Under the pieces are notes generated by a model. It saw only the letters and a program-made list of their open reading frames with translations, was not told the DNA's origin and searched no databases. Shown here piece after piece: positions 1 through 7,201 of a stretch of 13,913 nt of DNA. The stretch spans positions 1 to 13,913 of the forward strand of contig JAHLWE010000219.1 of assembly GCA_019058135.1 (NCBI GenBank). Reading direction: 5' to 3'. Each line of letters opens with the position of its first letter. The first letter of the stretch is position 1. The translations under genes were made by a program, and so were the position numbers. The stretch comes from Promethearchaeota archaeon. GTDB taxonomy: Archaea; Asgardarchaeota; Lokiarchaeia; Sigyniarchaeales; SOKP01.

Positions 1-1
1 A

Positions 2-646
2 AAAACATTATATCTTTATGCTAAAATCTATTTAGATAAATTTTCTCAATATATTATTATAACATTTTTTCCAGAAATTGATACTTTATTAAACGAGTGT
101 GATAACTTTAAAGCTCATGCAGATCGCCTAAGAAATATTCCAGAATCTAATTTGGCTTTTCAGGAATACAGAGAATTCGTTTTTAATTATAGAATTAATA
201 TCTTGTTTAGAATAAATTTTGTAAGAAATCATATGATTACTCATAGAAATTTGGATATTTTCGAATCTTACGGTTATGATAATCTAAACAATATTTTTTA
301 TATTTATTTCCAAAAAGAAAAGGATCCTTTTAGAATTGATAAGAACTTAAAGAATAATATTTTAAATTTAGGTCGTAAATACGGCATAAATAAAACTCAT
401 GACAAACAAAAAGTTAGTGAATTTTTTTATTTAGATTCTATTTTAGAAAAAATCGAAATTAATAATATTATTATAAAAAGAAAAGACGAAGAAAGGATTT
501 ATGATTATCGCAAAAAATTAGGTTTTATTGTTAGTAAACATAAGCTATTTCAATTAATTTACGAATTTTCAGAGGGAATAACTAAGATTTTAAAAAAGCA
601 TTTCCCAAATATTTCTCAATATCATGTATGGAGATTTCAACTATAA
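2..646 (+). CDS. hypothetical protein, 3' part only (runs in from the left edge)
   Basis: I do not recognise this protein. The frame is open from base 2 without a stop until TAA at 644-646, giving 214 visible residues. A TTG at 152 could be taken as a start, but sense codons continue upstream to the edge, so the gene almost certainly begins outside the window. The visible part is rich in Lys, Ile, Asn and Phe and looks mainly helical, with no membrane segment. A helical stretch around bases 155-250 contains R-N-H-M-I-T-H, which fits the R-x(4-6)-H signature of HEPN ribonuclease-like domains. That is only a motif-level resemblance. It is convergent with the minus-strand gene ending at 695, with 48 bp between them. 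The coding call is good; the function is unknown. Confidence 0.75.
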   Translation, partial: KTLYLYAKIYLDKFSQYIIITFFPEIDTLLNECDNFKAHADRLRNIPESNLAFQEYREFVFNYRINILFRINFVRNHMITHRNLDIFESYGYDNLNNIFYIYFQKEKDPFRIDKNLKNNILNLGRKYGINKTHDKQKVSEFFYLDSILEKIEINNIIIKRKDEERIYDYRKKLGFIVSKHKLFQLIYEFSEGITKILKKHFPNISQYHVWRFQL

Positions 647-694
647 ATCCTTACAAATTCTAAAATTCAAATTTCTAGAAGTTTTATAATATTT

Positions 695-1201
695 TCAAAT
701 ATTTTTTAAAACGTGATAACGGAAACATATTGCTTTAATTTTTCTATTGTTAAATTTTACTTTATAATTTGATTCATAAATTTTTATAAATCTATCAGGC
801 ATTTTATCCAATTCTTCTGAAATTTTCTTTACAGCAATAACATTATAACTTAAGGCAAGTAAATAAATTATCTTTGTACCTTTTTCTTCTCTATCAAAAA
901 TTTGTTTCTTATATGGTCCTGTCTGTATTTCATTTTTTCTATAAAGTACATTATGTCTTCCTATCAAAATAATACTAATTTTAATGTATTTTCCTTCAAA
1001 ATCTAAAGGAACATCAATATTTGGTTCTTTATTTGCTAGTTTTTCAAGCATTTCAAAAAATTGTCTTGGTTCTTTAAAAAGATTTCGATTACTTGTAGTA
1101 GGATAAAATTGAAGACCGTAATCTTTCAATTCTTGTAATAATATTCTCACAAAAATTCCTTGTTCTGACAATTTTTCTAAGATTATTACTTTATCCTTCA
1201 A
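695..1201 (-). CDS. hypothetical protein, probably 5'-truncated by the adjacent insertion sequence
   Basis: I do not recognise this protein. From the TTG at 1199-1201 it gives 168 residues, with a basic, hydrophobic C-terminal half and no catalytic motif I can name. The reading frame does not begin at that TTG. It stays open upstream through 1271, the edge of the insertion sequence, and into the terminal repeat as far as the TAA at 1307-1309. The codons from 1202 to 1271 look like real protein (T-D-I-I-K-L-N-F-F-I-N-N-F-L) and contain no ATG, GTG or TTG. The natural N-terminus was therefore probably removed when the element inserted. No continuation was found past the other IS end: the matching minus frame meets a stop at 3132-3134. 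Any product now made would start at the TTG and may not work. Confidence 0.6.
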   Translation of the reverse strand: MKDKVIILEKLSEQGIFVRILLQELKDYGLQFYPTTSNRNLFKEPRQFFEMLEKLANKEPNIDVPLDFEGKYIKISIILIGRHNVLYRKNEIQTGPYKKQIFDREEKGTKIIYLLALSYNVIAVKKISEELDKMPDRFIKIYESNYKVKFNNRKIKAICFRYHVLKNI

Positions 1202-1271
1202 ACTTTTACTAGCTTTTAATTCTGGGGCAAGAAAATTATTAATAAAGAAATTTAATTTGATTATATCAGTA

Positions 1272-1313
1272 GAGGGTATTTTTAAATCTATAATTTTATC
1301 AGATTTTTAAAAT
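1272..1313. repeat. left terminal inverted repeat of the IS
   Basis: The first 22 bases (1272-1293) match the reverse complement of 3090-3111 without a mismatch. After eight poorly matching bases, 1302-1313 (GATTTTTAAAAT) matches the reverse complement of 3070-3081. Weaker similarity continues inward with repeated CCGAC and GTCGG blocks, which may be transposase-binding sites. Confidence 0.85.
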
Positions 1314-1343
1314 TCTTAAATCTTTCGCCGACAGAAATTCTAA

Positions 1344-2816
1344 TTATCTCATTCTAAAAAACGTCGGTTTTCTACTGTAGTCCGGAAGCAGTATTTGATA
1401 TCCTTGTTGTTTTGCCAGCTGAGGAAAAACAGAGTCGAAATCAAGGCGTTTGGTGATAATGAAAATACGACACTTTCCAATCCAGTCAGGGCGACCGACC
1501 TTGTAGGCGGTATTGATCTTGAGTAGATCTAATATCAAGATCATAAATCGATGTTTCGAAACCATCTCAATTCCCCGCACGTTGGCTCGTCTTGCGTGGT
1601 ATACGACCGTATTGTGGGAGAATTGTCTCTCAATTCCTGACCGAATGTTTATGAGCAAGATTATTTCCTCATCAGTCCAACTTTCAGGAATAAAATCCAT
1701 GTTAATGTAAAAATTATCATTCAATTTTTTGACTTTATGGTGTTTTATATTGATTTTGGCGTTTATTAAAGGGATAATCCCCATATCAAATAAAAAGCGC
1801 AAATTTTCAAGAGAATACGGTCCTGCATCAGCTATAACGATCAACGGCTTACAATATCCTAACGCGAAATAATGTAGAAAAGTTATCCGAAAAACGGAAT
1901 ATTCGTCTTGATTGCCAGGAAATAACTCACAATAAACCGGAATATAGCGATTCCCGCAATAAGCGTATAATGTAGCCACTTTATATCCTACGCCGTATAT
2001 CTTTCCATTGTGTCTACAAAAACCCGCATCGGGATCGGTATATGACCCTTTTTTCTTGTTAAAATTATCGCTGCTATTTGAATGAACGAATTGACAATCC
2101 CATACAAGTACCCTGTTTTTTACAATTTTAAACTCGTACGATTCTTCCAGTAAATCGTAAAAATATTGTTTAATCAATTCTAACGGTATTACTCTAAGGG
2201 CATGACTTACAATAACCACATCAGGGAAATAATCAGGGTCGTGCAACACATTTCTTAAAAATGTTGCTTGCAAGAACCTAATAGCATTCATATAAGATGT
2301 ATAATTGTCAATTCCAATTTGAATTCGGGCTAATTCATGTATTATTATGTCATGTAAAAATTTATTTCTGAACGTCAAGCCTTTATTTTCTAAATCCACT
2401 TGCAAATCGTCAAAATAAGCAAAATTATTGTTACAATATATGAGATATTCAAAGAATCCGGTAAATCCCGGAAGTGCCCTCAGCATTATTTTTTCGACCT
2501 TGCTTATTTGATAGTAAGTTATCTCAGATTCAGGTAGAATCCTTACTTCTCGAAATCTTCTAAGGTATACGGGCTTAATCGGCGTTAAATCACCTTTCTT
2601 GACAAAATGATCGATTTTATAGAACGATTTAAGGAAATCCTTTTTTCTGCCTCGTTTTCGATTTTTCTTTCTCGGAACGCTGGTGAGTAATTTCAACGCT
2701 TCTATGCGTTGCTTTGGAATGCTCGCATCAAAAAGCAGTATTTTAGGCTCAAATATAAAATCAGTTATCTGCATCTGAAAGATTGATTTCTTTTTTTTAT
2801 ATTTTAGGACAATCAA
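1344..2816 (-). CDS. DDE transposase of the insertion sequence
   Basis: This enzyme would cut and rejoin the element's ends using a two-metal RNase H-fold active site. It is 490 residues from a TTG start; a later in-frame ATG at codon 15 (2772-2774) is the alternative, and a stop lies 21 bases above the TTG. The N-terminus is strongly basic (about residues 49-60, RKKNRKRGRKK), as expected for DNA contact. The catalytic triad is readable: D240 in VLVWDCQF, D330 in VIADAGPYS and E396 in IRSGIERQF, with R392 at the R-x3-E spacing seen in IS4/IS5-type transposases. A DPDAGF...GVGYKV stretch at about 261-280 is also typical of those families. The frame is intact, so the element may be active. The exact IS family was not assigned. 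Confidence 0.88.
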   Translation of the reverse strand: MIVLKYKKKKSIFQMQITDFIFEPKILLFDASIPKQRIEALKLLTSVPRKKNRKRGRKKDFLKSFYKIDHFVKKGDLTPIKPVYLRRFREVRILPESEITYYQISKVEKIMLRALPGFTGFFEYLIYCNNNFAYFDDLQVDLENKGLTFRNKFLHDIIIHELARIQIGIDNYTSYMNAIRFLQATFLRNVLHDPDYFPDVVIVSHALRVIPLELIKQYFYDLLEESYEFKIVKNRVLVWDCQFVHSNSSDNFNKKKGSYTDPDAGFCRHNGKIYGVGYKVATLYAYCGNRYIPVYCELFPGNQDEYSVFRITFLHYFALGYCKPLIVIADAGPYSLENLRFLFDMGIIPLINAKINIKHHKVKKLNDNFYINMDFIPESWTDEEIILLINIRSGIERQFSHNTVVYHARRANVRGIEMVSKHRFMILILDLLKINTAYKVGRPDWIGKCRIFIITKRLDFDSVFPQLAKQQGYQILLPDYSRKPTFFRMR

Positions 2817-3069
2817 GCTATTTCCTCGCAGTTTTTACGATATTTAAGGAAAGCTAATATTTAAATATTTTGGTTTATTTCTCCACTTAAAATAAAGAAC
2901 TCTATTGAAAGATTCTTTATATTTATTTTCAACAATAGAATCATGGAGACTCTTTGCTCTTCCAAGGAAAATAATCATGCTTTTTTATTAATTTAAAGAA
3001 ATTTTCTCAAAAAGTCCGACATAAATTAAAAATGGATAATTGAAATTTTAGTCGGAATAAAATTAAAAT
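2817..3069. other. non-coding right arm of the IS
   Basis: I found no gene here. The stretch between the transposase start and the right terminal repeat presumably holds the transposase promoter and internal binding sites. A 7-bp inverted repeat, TCTATTG (2901-2907) and CAATAGA (2933-2939), is the only clear secondary structure. Confidence 0.4.
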
Positions 3070-3111
3070 ATTTTAAAAATCAATTGATCTTATAGATTTA
3101 AAAATACCCTC
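3070..3111. repeat. right terminal inverted repeat of the IS
   Basis: This is the partner of the left repeat, with 22 perfect terminal bases (3090-3111) and a 12-base inner match (3070-3081). GTCGG-type blocks lie further in, near 3014-3020 and 3051-3055, and mirror those at the left end. Confidence 0.85.
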
Positions 3112-3167
3112 AATAGGAATCTAAAAAATTTTTAAAAATAATTTTGAGACCTGATATTTAAAAATAG

Positions 3168-3177
3168 ATATATAAAT
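3168..3177 (+). promoter_or_regulatory. TATA box for the HD-domain gene
   Basis: ATATATAAAT is centred about 28 bases before the ATG at 3200. Archaeal transcription starts about 25-30 bases after the box, so the transcript would begin at or next to the start codon (leaderless). This agrees with the absence of a Shine-Dalgarno sequence. The promoter lies only about 57 bases beyond the IS end, so the insertion has not destroyed it. Confidence 0.6.
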
Positions 3178-3199
3178 AATTTGAAAATTATTAATATTT

Positions 3200-4729
3200 A
3201 TGATAATTCCTCATCCAAATAAAAAAAAAAATCCAAAAAATCTTATTAATGATGATATTTTAATTGAATTTTTTTGTAACCTTTTACAAAAAGGGGAAAT
3301 AGACTTTATAAAACAAATTGAACGAATAGATATTAAGGATAAAAAAATAGAGGAATTAAGTGATAATCGATATAAGGAAGTTTTAATAGATGAAACTCTT
3401 GAACCTAAATTAAAAAATTATATAAAATTATCTGATATTTTAAGAGAATTTTTGAATATCGAAACAAAACCGGATAAAGCTCAAATTATTAGAAAACGAA
3501 AAATAATATTACATAAATTATGGCCTCATTTTATTAGAAATGCGATAAAATTGCTTAGATATGAAGATCTTAGAGATAGAGGAGAATTAAAATTTGATTT
3601 TGGCGTTAAAGGTTTAACTGATTATTTCAAGGAATTTTCCAATTTTGAAGAACTACTTTATGGAATTGATGAATTTTATCGAGATCATTCCTTGCATGTT
3701 TTCCGAGTTTATTTATTAGGAGAATATATTTTAAGGAAAATATTTCCTGGAAAATATGATAATATAAAAATTTACGATAAACCTGATAAAATAAAGATAA
3801 AAAATAATGAAAAAGAAGCTATTTGGTGTTTAATTGCTTTATGTCATGATTTGGGGTATCCATTACAAAAGATAGATCAATTAAATAAAAAACTTTCTGA
3901 CATTTTACAATATTTTGGCATGACAAATTTCCAAAGAGTGAAAATTAATTTACCTCAAGAGGGAGTAATTTTAGATAAGCAGATTTTAAAAATTCTCTCT
4001 TCAAAATTAGATAAAGACTTAAAAGTATCTATTCAATCGAAGTTTTACACTAAATATTCCTATTCATATGAAAAATTAAATCATGGTATAATGTCATGTA
4101 TATTATTAATGAAAAATTTAGTTTATTTTAAAGAAATGGATTATAAACCAGATTTTCGATATGATAAAGATAATGAGTTGAATGCCAAACAATATTTAAT
4201 CCGTAGAGAAATTTTAAGATCAATTGCTTCTCACGATACTCATGATATATATCATATAGAGATGAATAATTTTCCCTTTTTATTAATTATTTGCGACGAA
4301 ATCCAAGAATGGAGCCGTCCATTTTCTAAAAAGCGTTTGCTTTATGAGGTTGAAAGTGAGAGAAAAGAAAAAATTGAAATATTAAATTTTAAAGAGGATA
4401 ATATAGAAATTTTAATTACTCTCGATTTAAATAATCAAGATCTTAAACTTCATTCAATAGATAAATTTCAGAAATTTATAAGATTGTTAAGAAGCGCTGT
4501 GGATTCTCATAAAAGAAAATTCGATTTTTCCCTTTCGATTAAAAATTATAGAAACCAAAAATATTTGTTTGAATATGAAAATCCAGATAAGTTCTATCTT
4601 AAAAATAAATGGGATCCAGAAAATCCAAAATATTATCCTAAACCAATTGTAAAAAAATTTAAAAGTGGAGTAAAGGTTATTGATTTTGATTTAGATGATG
4701 TTATCAAACTTGAACTTGAAAAAATTTAA
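3200..4729 (+). CDS. HD-domain metal-dependent hydrolase-like protein
   Basis: This is a predicted metal-binding HD-superfamily protein of 509 residues, probably a nucleotide or phosphoester hydrolase of unknown substrate. The likely metal ligands appear in order: H163 and H166 (DHSLHVFR), the H216-D217 doublet in ALCHDLGYP, H295 in LNHGIMS, H345/D346/H348 in SHDTHD, and D366 in ICDEIQEWSRP. The HDLGYP, HG and DEIQEW blocks resemble those of dNTPase/SAMHD1-type and related HD phosphohydrolases. The first 150 or so residues have no recognisable motif, and a lysine-rich C-terminal 110 residues follows the core. The ATG is supported by the TATA box 28 bases upstream. DUF2284 begins 33 bases after the stop, across a T-rich gap, so it may be cotranscribed or have its own promoter. 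Membership of the superfamily is fairly secure; the substrate is not. Confidence 0.75.
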   Translation: MIIPHPNKKKNPKNLINDDILIEFFCNLLQKGEIDFIKQIERIDIKDKKIEELSDNRYKEVLIDETLEPKLKNYIKLSDILREFLNIETKPDKAQIIRKRKIILHKLWPHFIRNAIKLLRYEDLRDRGELKFDFGVKGLTDYFKEFSNFEELLYGIDEFYRDHSLHVFRVYLLGEYILRKIFPGKYDNIKIYDKPDKIKIKNNEKEAIWCLIALCHDLGYPLQKIDQLNKKLSDILQYFGMTNFQRVKINLPQEGVILDKQILKILSSKLDKDLKVSIQSKFYTKYSYSYEKLNHGIMSCILLMKNLVYFKEMDYKPDFRYDKDNELNAKQYLIRREILRSIASHDTHDIYHIEMNNFPFLLIICDEIQEWSRPFSKKRLLYEVESERKEKIEILNFKEDNIEILITLDLNNQDLKLHSIDKFQKFIRLLRSAVDSHKRKFDFSLSIKNYRNQKYLFEYENPDKFYLKNKWDPENPKYYPKPIVKKFKSGVKVIDFDLDDVIKLELEKI

Positions 4730-4732
4730 AAT

Positions 4733-4754
4733 CTTAAATTTTTAAACTTTTTTT
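4733..4754 (+). promoter_or_regulatory. T-rich intergenic gap: possible terminator and/or TATA box
   Basis: CTTAAATTTTTAAA (4733-4746) could act as a TATA element about 23 bases before the ATG at 4763. The run of seven T at 4748-4754 could terminate transcription from the HD gene. Which of the two is used cannot be decided from sequence. Confidence 0.3.
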
Positions 4755-4762
4755 ACTTAAAT

Positions 4763-5326
4763 ATGGAAATAAAAAATTTTGTGAAAATAAAATATTTAAG
4801 AATTAGTAAAACAACTATAATATTTACAAAAAAAACAAGAATTTGGTGTAGATTACCTTATCCAAATCATCCAAAAGGATGCCCAAATTTTAATAAAAAT
4901 CCCCTTTGCCCTCCTAAAGCGGAATTTTTGGAAAATGTATTAAATGATTTTGATACTTTTTATCTAGTTTATGCCATATTTGATTTAAGAAAACAAAGGA
5001 ATAGAATGCTATCATTACATCCAAATTGGTCCGAAAGACAAGCAAACTGCTTATTATATTGGCAAGGATCAGTCAAAAAACGGTTAAAAGAATATATAAA
5101 AAAAATTATTCTGAAGAATAAGGGAAAAAAAATCTATATATTATCAAGTGGTTCTGGTTTTAGGGATATAACTTTTAATCAATCTAAAATTTACAGCATG
5201 GAAGCCGCAGGAATTGATGTTTTTAATACCTTAAAAAATAATCATATTGAATTCGATTTAAAGCCAAAAAATAAAGTGCTTCTAGTTACACTAATCTATT
5301 GTAATTTTGAACTTTCGTTTGAATAA
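4763..5326 (+). CDS. DUF2284-type predicted metal-binding protein
   Basis: This 187-residue protein resembles the DUF2284 family of predicted metal-binding proteins, whose function is not established. The key sign is a cysteine cluster near the N-terminus: C29 in WCRLPYPNHPKG, C40 in GCPNF and C49 in PLCPP. This suggests a zinc or iron-sulfur site, possibly completed by the cysteine in QANCLLYWQ. The C-terminal MEAAGIDVFNTLK stretch also looks like the conserved end of that family. It starts at an ATG with no Shine-Dalgarno sequence. Its last 41 bases overlap, on the opposite strand, the end of the radical SAM gene. Both proteins are Fe-S or metal candidates, so a functional link is possible, but convergent orientation argues against a simple operon. 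Confidence 0.65.
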   Translation: MEIKNFVKIKYLRISKTTIIFTKKTRIWCRLPYPNHPKGCPNFNKNPLCPPKAEFLENVLNDFDTFYLVYAIFDLRKQRNRMLSLHPNWSERQANCLLYWQGSVKKRLKEYIKKIILKNKGKKIYILSSGSGFRDITFNQSKIYSMEAAGIDVFNTLKNNHIEFDLKPKNKVLLVTLIYCNFELSFE

Positions 5327-6320
5327 TTGAATTTATTTCTTTTAAAGGAGTAAAATTATTACAGAGCTTTTTTTGAATAGGACAGATTTCAAAGCAATTA
5401 TCTATGTTTAAACAATTATGACAATTTAGGTTATCAATAAATTTATTCAGATAATTCTCTAATAAATTTGATTGGATTATAGACTTAAGAGAATTTTGGT
5501 TATTAATTTGTATATAATAAGAATTTTGGTTTTTGAAAGCGGTACAGGGTAAACATTTTAAATCAACGGATATCATAAATTTAGTTTTTGCTGCTTGACA
5601 ATCTATACATGAATTACTTAAAGTAGAAAATGCAGTGCCAATTTCTACATATGATGATTTATATTTTCTTATTATTTTAGATAAATATTCAGTTATTACT
5701 TCATTATCGACTTTTAAACTATTATAGTATCTTTTTCCTCTCCCATGGGGAATAAAACGCAGAATTTTTATATGTTGTATCTTCAGGTTATACAAAAGAA
5801 ATTCAATAGTTTTATCGAGTTGTTCTAGATTATACTTTAGAGGAATAATATGAATCTCAGATCTAATTTTATAATTAACACATTTTTGAATTGTATTTAT
5901 TAAATTTTTTAATCCAAAAGGGTTGCGAGTCAATATATTAAAAGTATTTTCGTCTATCGTTTGGAAATTGAATCTTAAGGTAAGATTTGGATTATTTTTA
6001 TATTTCTTTAAAATTTCATTTGGAATTGGCAAATAACAATTTTTTTTATAAATATTTCCACATGTATAAATTTCTAAAAATAGATTTTTTTGAATGATAA
6101 AATCAATGAATTCTTCAATATTTGGGTGAAGAAATGGTTCACCTCCTGATAATTGAATTATCTCAATACCTATCTCTTTAGCATCGGAGATTATATCAAA
6201 TAAAAGATTTTTCTCAAAGAAGAGATCTTTATGAGTATTAGAATTACTTGAGCAAAAAAGGCAATTAAAAGGACATTTATTAGTAATTTCAATTAATAAT
6301 TCTTTTTTCTTTTTTATCAA
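5286..6320 (-). CDS. radical SAM protein with SPASM-like C-terminal cysteine domain
   Basis: This is a radical SAM enzyme of 344 residues. The family uses a 4Fe-4S cluster to split S-adenosylmethionine and start radical chemistry. The cluster ligands are C16, C20 and C23 (KCPFNCLFC), and the SAM-contacting GGEP motif is at 59-62 (QLSGGEPFLHP). The C-terminal third holds many cysteines: SCIDC, then LKCLPC, then C-x2-C-x5-C-x3-C-x6-C near the end. This is the pattern of a SPASM or related auxiliary-cluster domain, as in peptide-modifying and cofactor-maturing members. The substrate is unknown, and no small peptide substrate gene was seen nearby. The start is a TTG at 6318-6320; no ATG, GTG or other TTG lies between it and the upstream in-frame stop at 6345-6347. 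Confidence 0.85.
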   Translation of the reverse strand: MIKKKKELLIEITNKCPFNCLFCSSNSNTHKDLFFEKNLLFDIISDAKEIGIEIIQLSGGEPFLHPNIEEFIDFIIQKNLFLEIYTCGNIYKKNCYLPIPNEILKKYKNNPNLTLRFNFQTIDENTFNILTRNPFGLKNLINTIQKCVNYKIRSEIHIIPLKYNLEQLDKTIEFLLYNLKIQHIKILRFIPHGRGKRYYNSLKVDNEVITEYLSKIIRKYKSSYVEIGTAFSTLSNSCIDCQAAKTKFMISVDLKCLPCTAFKNQNSYYIQINNQNSLKSIIQSNLLENYLNKFIDNLNCHNCLNIDNCFEICPIQKKLCNNFTPLKEINSIIQTKVQNYNRLV

Positions 6321-6637
6321 TTCTATTACTCTTTTCTTTTTAATTTATTTTCAATAAGTATTTATTTTTCAAAATTCATTAAAAACTATTTCTTTTTTTT
6401 ATTTTAATTTGAAGAATTCATAGTTAAAATCTTCATTTAAAAAGAAATCTTTTTCATATATATGAATAGTTTTATATATATTTATATGTTTTTATTAGGA
6501 AAGCTTCATTTTTATGAGAGTATCATTAATCTTTCACAATTATGTTATATAAAGATTTCGTAGAAATGAAATATATTTATAAAATAATAATTTTTTATAT
6601 TAAATAATGCCGACAAAAAATGAAGTAAATCAAATTT
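6321..6637. promoter_or_regulatory. divergent intergenic region with TATA elements and a palindrome
   Basis: No convincing gene lies here. The stretch separates the minus-strand radical SAM gene from the plus-strand gene at 6638 and must carry both promoters. A TATA-like TTTTATATTAAA (6594-6605) lies about 39 bases before the ATG at 6638, giving a short leader. A perfect 14-bp palindrome, TTCATATATATGAA, is at 6453-6466 and may be an operator. Two tiny ORFs, starting at ATG 6514 and ATG 6607, are only 12-13 codons and are not called. Confidence 0.45.
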
Positions 6638-7063
6638 ATGAATTTTGAAAAATCTTTTGAATTAATACAGGTGATTATAGAAGAAAAATCTTATAAAGAA
6701 ATTTTTAAAGTTCTGTACTCTTGGCTAAATTTTCATATAATGGCTTATTTCTGTGAAGACAATAAGAAAGCTAAAAAATTAACATTAGAGATTTCAAACA
6801 TAATAAAAGTAGTTATTGAGAAGACTTTAGAAAATTTTGGAGCTTTTCCTAGATTATGTAGATTCACTTTAAACAACTATTATGAAATAGGAGATAATTT
6901 TTCTACATCTCAACTAAGAGAAAAAATACATGAACATTTTCATATATACAAAAAAAAAGAAGTTAATGATTTTTTATGCAATGAATTAAAGAAGAAAAAT
7001 CCTCAAATTAAAAAAATAAGTAAAGGACAATATGTTATTCTTCCAAACGAAAAAAAATTGTAA
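6638..7063 (+). CDS. hypothetical protein with winged-helix-like C-terminus
   Basis: I do not recognise this 141-residue protein. The N-terminal part (about 1-85) is predicted helical, with a run of alternating charged and hydrophobic residues. The C-terminal part, from about residue 88, reads like a winged helix-turn-helix: a helix beginning STSQLREKI, a second helix KKKEVNDFLCNELKK, then a short strand ending GQYVILP. That would suit a small DNA-binding regulator, but it is inferred from pattern alone. The ATG at 6638 is preferred because the in-frame ATG at 6620 is followed at once by a stop. A TATA-like element lies about 39 bases upstream. Confidence 0.65.
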   Translation: MNFEKSFELIQVIIEEKSYKEIFKVLYSWLNFHIMAYFCEDNKKAKKLTLEISNIIKVVIEKTLENFGAFPRLCRFTLNNYYEIGDNFSTSQLREKIHEHFHIYKKKEVNDFLCNELKKKNPQIKKISKGQYVILPNEKKL

Positions 7064-7201
7064 TTATTAGTTATTTACTTAATTAATTAATTTTTCTGAT
7101 AAATTTATAATGAAGGATATTAAAAGATTTAGAATTCTATTAACTCAGTGATTATTTGTATATATTAGTAAGTTTTAACTTAAATTTGAATATCTCAAAA
7201 A
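7064..7201. other. AT-rich spacer
   Basis: This is the spacer between the stop of the small wHTH-like gene and the end of the decayed minus-strand gene. I see no gene or clear structure in it. Confidence 0.4.

Larger units (their letters stand above)
1272..3111. mobile_element. complete insertion sequence with 22-bp perfect inverted repeats
   Basis: This is an 1840-bp element bounded by inverted repeats that begin GAGGGTATTTTTAAATC at the left end and end in the reverse complement at the right end. It carries a single transposase gene on the minus strand. The interior is visibly richer in G and C than the surrounding chromosome, suggesting recent arrival from another genome. About 295 bp between the transposase start and the right end (2817-3111) hold no gene. 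The base next to each end is A, but no longer target-site duplication can be seen. The element abuts an open reading frame at its left end, which it appears to have truncated. Confidence 0.85.

Noticed and set aside
1513..1710. Plus-strand ORF of 65 codons
   Set aside because: It lies wholly inside the transposase gene on the opposite strand, which has a full catalytic triad.
2901..2939. 7-bp inverted repeat inside the IS right arm as a possible small RNA or attachment site
   Set aside because: The stem is short with a 25-base loop and no supporting context; expected by chance in this composition.
6607..6648. 13-codon ORF starting ATGCCGACAAAA just before the 6638 gene
   Set aside because: It is too short and overlaps the start of the 6638 gene in another frame, with no supporting signal.
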